Source of the DNA: Bacteroidales bacterium
GTDB taxonomy: Bacteria; Bacteroidota; Bacteroidia; Bacteroidales; UBA932
Length of the DNA stretch: 64,000 nucleotides
Assembly (NCBI GenBank): GCA_017934185.1
Contig: JAGBJY010000017.1
Span: forward strand, 1 to 64,000
Direction: 5' to 3'
Below, one piece after another: positions 60,829-64,000 of the stretch. Made by a program: the position numbers and the translations under genes. Every line of letters begins with the position of its first letter. The first letter of the stretch is position 1. The notes under the pieces are model-generated. The model saw only the letters and a list, made by a program, of their open reading frames with translations, was not told the origin of the DNA and ran no database searches.

Positions 60829-60856
60829 AGCCTCCGGTTCTGCCGGGGGCTTTTTT
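60829..60856 (+). terminator. Intrinsic terminator of recA
   Basis: AGCCTCCGG pairs with CCGGGGGCT around TTCTG, followed by a T6 run. Confidence 0.85.
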
Positions 60857-60886
60857 CGTGTGCCAGTGCTGTGGCATTGTTTCCGG

Positions 60887-61020
60887 TCTTATTGGCATTA
60901 TGGCCGGTTATTGTCAACAAGATTGTTCTTCGGGACAGTCTTATTGACATTATCGCTCATTATTGCTCACAAGGCTGTTCTTCGACCCACTCTTATTGAC
61001 ATTATGGGGCGGTTGTTTCA
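60887..61020 (+). repeat. Array of 52-bp repeats upstream of the RAYT gene (about 2.6 units)
   Basis: Units start at 60887, 60939 and 60991 (the last partial). Each begins TCTTATTGRCATTAT, and the full units continue with TTATTG-TCA and end in TTGTTCTTCG or CTGTTCTTCG. The first unit can form a small stem, TTGGCA with TGTCAA. More units occur after the transposase gene at 62138. The rest of the 395-base gap (60857-60886, 61021-61195) holds the promoter-proximal repeat at 61107 and a CAGTTRAAAC direct repeat near 61067-61095. Confidence 0.8.
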
Positions 61021-61106
61021 GTGAGGCAGCGAACTGGCAGAGTGGGAAGATGCAGCCACCAAATCAGTTAAAACAGATAAAAAATCAGTTGAAACATGCA
61101 AAACCA

Positions 61107-61152
61107 CTGTAAAACCACACATTTTTTCAACCGATTCTTGCGCCGGGCATTG
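61107..61152 (+). repeat. Promoter-proximal repeat shared with the zinc-ribbon gene, copy 2
   Basis: CTGTAAAAC (61107-61115), TTTTTCAACCGATTCTTG (61123-61140) and GCGCCGGGCATTG (61140-61152), matching 19410-19471 block by block (17/18 in the middle block). The TTG at 61138-61140 serves as a -33 box. Confidence 0.55.
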
Positions 61153-61168
61153 TAATAGATTATGTTTG
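61138..61168 (+). promoter_or_regulatory. Promoter for the RAYT gene
   Basis: TTG (61138-61140), 20 bases, then TATGTTTG (61161-61168), 27 bases before the ATG at 61196. Confidence 0.55.
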
Positions 61169-61195
61169 CAGAGGCATTATTTGTGATTCTTTTGT

Positions 61196-62119
61196 ATGGA
61201 CAGACGTAGAAAACAGAGGGAACAATACCTTCAGTTTGGTAAAGGTTATTATCATCTGTGTTTTGACCATCTTGACGGGGGCTTGATGTTCAATACGGAT
61301 GAGGCGTACAGAGTGGCCATGTGCAGTGTTGCACTCATAACGCTCAAGTTTCCGGTGAAGATATATGCATTTGAACTCATGCCCAATCACTTGCATATCA
61401 TTCTGAGTGGAACAGGTGAGGCTTGTTGTAAGGCATTCTCTTATCTGAAACGACGGATATCAGAGCAGTTGCTTAAAGAGGGATATGGTGCATTGCCAGC
61501 GCAGCTTGGTTTCCTGCTTGTCCCCATTCAGGACCGGAAACAGATGCAGGACCTAATCCTCTATCTACTCAGAAATCCTTACGAGAAGGGGTACTGTATG
61601 CCTGGAGGTCATCGCTGGGGGAGCGGATATCTTCTTTTCAATGACTTGGCAGTTTGTTTGGAGGGGGAAAAAGCCGGCGAGATGAGCGCCAGAGAATTAT
61701 ACCGGAGTATTCACTCTACCGTGAAGCTGCCTTCAGAATGGGTGATTCATCCACAATTGGGAATACTTCCGGCCAGTTATGTTTGCCTGGAGAAGGTACG
61801 GCAGCTGTTTCCATCAGTGAAGGACCTGTTTACCAGGGCGGTTAAGGACTATGAGACCTTTGTACGCATTTCTGACAGCGTAGGGGAAGTTATTGAATTC
61901 TCGGACAAGGAAGTGAAGGACATTGTCTATTCAGAATCGGCCGTGATGTATCCGGGAAAAATGCTGAAGGAGTTATTCAAAGAGGAGAAGTTGCAACTTG
62001 CCGTTAGCCTGAATAGGAAGTACCATCTAGATGCAACGGCAATAGCTGTTGCATTATCACTGTCTGCCCACCTTGTGAGGCAGGCCTTACGTTCGAAAGA
62101 CTATGGAAAAGTGCAATGA
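61196..62119 (+). CDS. REP-associated tyrosine transposase-like protein (Y1/HUH, RAYT)
   Basis: 307 aa. A basic N-terminus (MDRRRKQREQ) is followed by the Y1-transposase core with the HUH motif in ELMPNHLHIILSG near residue 65. The likely catalytic Tyr is in LILYLLRNPYEKG near 125. The C-terminal 120 residues hold a helix-turn-helix-like end (DATAIAVALSLSAHLVRQAL). RAYTs are single-copy domesticated relatives of IS200/IS605 transposases that move short palindromic repeats. Arrays of a 52-bp repeat flank it on both sides, and it is less GC-rich than its neighbours. Confidence 0.82.
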   Translation: MDRRRKQREQYLQFGKGYYHLCFDHLDGGLMFNTDEAYRVAMCSVALITLKFPVKIYAFELMPNHLHIILSGTGEACCKAFSYLKRRISEQLLKEGYGALPAQLGFLLVPIQDRKQMQDLILYLLRNPYEKGYCMPGGHRWGSGYLLFNDLAVCLEGEKAGEMSARELYRSIHSTVKLPSEWVIHPQLGILPASYVCLEKVRQLFPSVKDLFTRAVKDYETFVRISDSVGEVIEFSDKEVKDIVYSESAVMYPGKMLKELFKEEKLQLAVSLNRKYHLDATAIAVALSLSAHLVRQALRSKDYGKVQ

Positions 62120-62137
62120 TGCAATGCGACAGGTCAG

Positions 62138-62239
62138 TCTTATTGGCATTATCGGCCTTTATTGTCAATTTGATTGTCCTAAGGAACAAACATATTGGCA
62201 TTATTGGCGTAAAGTGTCAACAAGATTGTGCCAATCAGC
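62138..62239 (+). repeat. 52-bp repeats downstream of the RAYT gene (about two units)
   Basis: A unit at 62138-62189 begins TCTTATTGGCATTAT, and a diverged unit starts at 62190 with CATATTGGCATTATTGG and shares TGTCAACAAGATTGT with the first upstream unit. Same orientation and spacing as upstream. Confidence 0.75.
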
Positions 62240-62247
62240 AAATCAGT

Positions 62248-62823
62248 TTAGGCATTGTCTTCGGCCAGGGCTTTCTGATAGCACTCGCGGCAGAGGGGCT
62301 CGTAGGTGTCTTTTTCGCCCAGTACCACCAGCTTCTTGGAGGCCGACAGGCGGTGGGAATGGTTGGCCAGCGAGCCGCAGCGCACGCAGATGGCATGGAC
62401 CTTCTGCACATCTTCCGCGATGGCCATGAGGCCGGGCATAGGGCCGAAAGGTTTGCCAAGATAGTCCGTGTCCAGACCGGCAATGATGACCCGCACCCCG
62501 CGGGCAGCCAGTTGCTGGCACACGTCCACGATGCTGTCGTCAAAGAACTGGGCTTCGTCAATGCCCACCACCTGCACATCGGGCTCTATCTGAAGCATGC
62601 GGGAGGGCGATTTGATGGGCGTACAGGAAATGCTGTGGGAGTCGTGCGAGACTACGTCAAGGTCTGAGTAGCGCTTGTCGATGGTGGGCTTGAAGGTGGC
62701 TATTTTTTGCTTGGCAAACTGCGCTCTTTTGAGTCTTCTGATGAGTTCTTCGGTTTTGCCGGAAAACATGGAACCGCAAATCACTTCAATGCAGCCCGAT
62801 TTTTTTGCATTTTCTAAAAACAT
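62248..62823 (-). CDS. tdk: Thymidine kinase
   Basis: 191 aa from ATG 62823; longer frames upstream are not supported. P-loop [15 protein letters not shown] near residue 17, DEAQFFDD near 90 and the lasso region after it, with a zinc ribbon formed by VRCGS (C-x2-C: CVRC) and CRECY near the C-terminus. It phosphorylates thymidine to dTMP in salvage, consistent with the nucleoside symporter at 20 kb. Its promoter box TATATTTG lies at 62866-62873 on the minus strand, divergent from rsmI. Confidence 0.95.
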   Translation of the reverse strand: MFLENAKKSGCIEVICGSMFSGKTEELIRRLKRAQFAKQKIATFKPTIDKRYSDLDVVSHDSHSISCTPIKSPSRMLQIEPDVQVVGIDEAQFFDDSIVDVCQQLAARGVRVIIAGLDTDYLGKPFGPMPGLMAIAEDVQKVHAICVRCGSLANHSHRLSASKKLVVLGEKDTYEPLCRECYQKALAEDNA

Positions 62824-62828
62824 TTCCT

Positions 62829-62836
62829 TAACTTTG
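62829..62836 (+). promoter_or_regulatory. Promoter -7 box for rsmI
   Basis: TAACTTTG, 44 bases before the ATG at 62881; it lies just upstream of the tdk start on the other strand. Confidence 0.5.
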
Positions 62837-62865
62837 TTAGGTATGGACGAAGGGTTAGTCAAACG

Positions 62866-62873
62866 CAAATATA
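62866..62873 (-). promoter_or_regulatory. Promoter -7 box for tdk
   Basis: TATATTTG on the minus strand, 42 bases upstream of the ATG at 62823. Confidence 0.5.
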
Positions 62874-62880
62874 ACAATTT

Positions 62881-63633
62881 ATGGACAAAAGTCATATAGA
62901 ATCTTCCGGAAAACTTTTCATCGTGCCCACGCCCGTGGGAAATCTGGACGATATGACGCTCCGGGCCGTCCAGGTGCTCAAGGAGGCCGATTTGATTTTG
63001 GCCGAAGACACCCGCACCTCCTCGGTGCTTCTGAAGCATTATGACATCCATCGGCCCCTTCAGAGCCATCACAAATTCAATGAGCACCAGACGGTGGCGC
63101 TGGTGAAAGAGCGCATTCTGGGCGGGCTCAATGTGGCCCTTATCTCAGACGCCGGCACCCCCGGCATCTCGGACCCCGGCTTCCTGCTGTCCCGCACCTG
63201 CGCAGAAGAAGGAATTGAAGTTCAGGCACTTCCCGGCGCAACGGCCTGCATTCCGGCCCTGGTTTCCAGCGGTCTTCCCTGTGACCGTTTCTGCTTTGAA
63301 GGGTTTCTCCCGCAGAAAAAAGGCCGGCAAACCCGCCTGGAGGAACTCTCCCACGAAACCCGCACCATGGTGTTCTACGAATCCCCGTACCGCCTGGTGA
63401 AAACCTTGGAGCAGTTTGCCGCTGCCTTCGGGCCGGAGCGCCGCTGCTCTGTGGCGCGCGAAATCTCCAAAGTCCACGAAGAACACAAGCGGGGAACCCT
63501 CGCAGAAGTGGCCGCATGGTTCCGTGAACATGAGCCCAAAGGCGAAATAGTAATCGTTGTTGCCGGTGCAGAGCCGGTTAAACCTGAAAAGAAGCGTTAT
63601 GGAAGAGGGGAAACATCCGAAGACGAAGCGTAA
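62881..63633 (+). CDS. rsmI: 16S rRNA (cytidine-1402-2'-O)-methyltransferase
   Basis: 250 aa. Tetrapyrrole-methylase-type fold: [17 protein letters not shown] at the N-terminus, [14 protein letters not shown] near 40, [14 protein letters not shown] near 90 and [12 protein letters not shown] near 165 are RsmI signatures. It methylates the ribose of C1402 in the ribosomal P site using S-adenosylmethionine. Its last 35 bases overlap the next gene. Confidence 0.95.
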   Translation: MDKSHIESSGKLFIVPTPVGNLDDMTLRAVQVLKEADLILAEDTRTSSVLLKHYDIHRPLQSHHKFNEHQTVALVKERILGGLNVALISDAGTPGISDPGFLLSRTCAEEGIEVQALPGATACIPALVSSGLPCDRFCFEGFLPQKKGRQTRLEELSHETRTMVFYESPYRLVKTLEQFAAAFGPERRCSVAREISKVHEEHKRGTLAEVAAWFREHEPKGEIVIVVAGAEPVKPEKKRYGRGETSEDEA

Positions 63634-64000
63634 GGGACTGAGTACCAGCTTCGTAACCGGGGCCATAGCCCTGGTATTCCTCATTATTGGTTATGAAGTG
63701 GCTTTGTTCGTTCACAAGGCCGCCGTTACCCGTATTGCCGCCAACCGGGACCATCCGGACACAGTGTATGTGATTGATGAGGCCCTGGCAAAGAGGCTCT
63801 TGGCCGATGAGATGCCCAATCAAGTCGGGTATGACGGGGACGGAAGCGGCGGGGCACGGTCCCCCGCTGATTTCGGCAAAAAATATGAGGCGGAGGGCCG
63901 TGTCCCGCCGACCATCCGGCGTTATGCGGAGCATAGCCCGGCCGTGAAAGCCGTGCGTGAAAAAGCGGCCCCACGGCAGGTGGAGAGTTTCCGCTTCAAC
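63599..64000 (+). CDS. Membrane-anchored protein, probably a helix-hairpin-helix (ComEA-like) protein, cut by the window end
   Basis: 134 codons are visible from ATG 63599, without a stop. A basic start ([12 protein letters not shown]) precedes one membrane helix (TGAIALVFLIIGYEVALFV). A linker follows, containing a dispersed palindromic repeat translated as MPNQVGYDG, and the visible part ends in VESFRFN, which in Bacteroidota precedes helix-hairpin-helix DNA-binding repeats. The HHH part itself lies outside the window, so the call is tentative. It overlaps rsmI by 35 bp. Confidence 0.45.
   Translation, partial: MEEGKHPKTKRKGLSTSFVTGAIALVFLIIGYEVALFVHKAAVTRIAANRDHPDTVYVIDEALAKRLLADEMPNQVGYDGDGSGGARSPADFGKKYEAEGRVPPTIRRYAEHSPAVKAVREKAAPRQVESFRFN
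63811..63835 (+). repeat. Dispersed palindromic repeat, copy C, inside a coding region
   Basis: Identical to copy B except for one base (GATGCCC instead of GATACCC). It is read in frame as part of the linker of the protein starting at 63599. Confidence 0.75.

Noticed and set aside
60887..62239. 52-bp repeats considered as a CRISPR array
   Set aside because: Units are contiguous without spacers, diverged from each other, and no cas genes are near.

Overview
The window is chromosomal DNA of a Bacteroidota, most likely a GC-rich member of the order Bacteroidales (I estimate GC in the mid to high 50s %). Support comes from the promoter signature TAnnTTTG (often TATCTTTG) in front of many genes, type V (FimA/Mfa-type) fimbrial genes, DUF4906/DUF3575/DUF5686/DUF5715 proteins, a TonB-dependent receptor, a glycine-lipid acyltransferase pair and many lipoproteins. 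Genes are dense and often coupled by ATGA overlaps. I see no phage, plasmid, CRISPR or defence island. The accessory signals lie mainly in the non-coding DNA.

Layout. 0-8 kb: envelope recycling and sugar genes (NamZ muramidase, isomerase-like protein, TerB-like protein, then the coupled minus-strand set anmK, GH95 fucosidase, exported deformylase-like protein), tRNA-Arg(CCG), tmRNA and an NlpC/P60 lipoprotein. 8.2-19.2 kb: a minus-strand type V fimbrial locus (SSB-like protein, DUF3575, OmpA-like, FimA/Mfa1-like subunit, Mfa2/FimB-like anchor and three further fimbrial lipoproteins). 19.4-33.6 kb: housekeeping genes (zinc-ribbon protein, nucleoside symporter, tgt, lptG-like, dut, murF, PAP2, obg, ureohydrolase-like protein, gcvT-gcvH-gcvPA-gcvPB, SEC-C protein, trmO). 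33.6-42.5 kb: a lipid and glycine region (AraC regulator, DUF5686 barrel, GlsA-like acyltransferase, CDP-alcohol phosphatidyltransferase, DUF5715, GlsB-like N-acyltransferase, kbl, tdh). 42.5-43.06 kb: a gene-free stretch with a candidate small RNA, twin hairpins and a perfect 57-bp palindrome. 43-64 kb: sialidase-like lipoprotein, M16 peptidase, tRNA-Cys, DUF389 protein, a GDP-heptose operon with a fused enzyme, rmuC, BaiN-like flavoprotein, serB, phosphoesterase, glutaminyl cyclase, TonB receptor, a second candidate small RNA, recA, a RAYT transposase flanked by 52-bp repeats, tdk, rsmI and the start of a probable helix-hairpin-helix protein.

How genes work together. Tdh and Kbl convert threonine to glycine. 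kbl is 5 bp upstream of glsB, whose product acylates glycine, and glsA for the second acylation is close by with a phosphatidyltransferase and an outer-membrane barrel. The split glycine cleavage system and serB add to a glycine/serine theme. NamZ, AnmK, the NlpC/P60 protein and MurF act on peptidoglycan.

Most unusual signals. (1) The heptamer GGCCGAT/ATCGGCC occurs about 95 times by hand count, against about 11 expected from base composition, on both strands, in several reading frames and between genes. (2) Two candidate small RNAs share architecture and have partly complementary middles. (3) A RAYT gene sits between arrays of a 52-bp repeat, and its promoter-proximal sequence recurs in front of the zinc-ribbon gene. 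(4) A dispersed palindrome has inserted, apparently in frame, into coding sequences.
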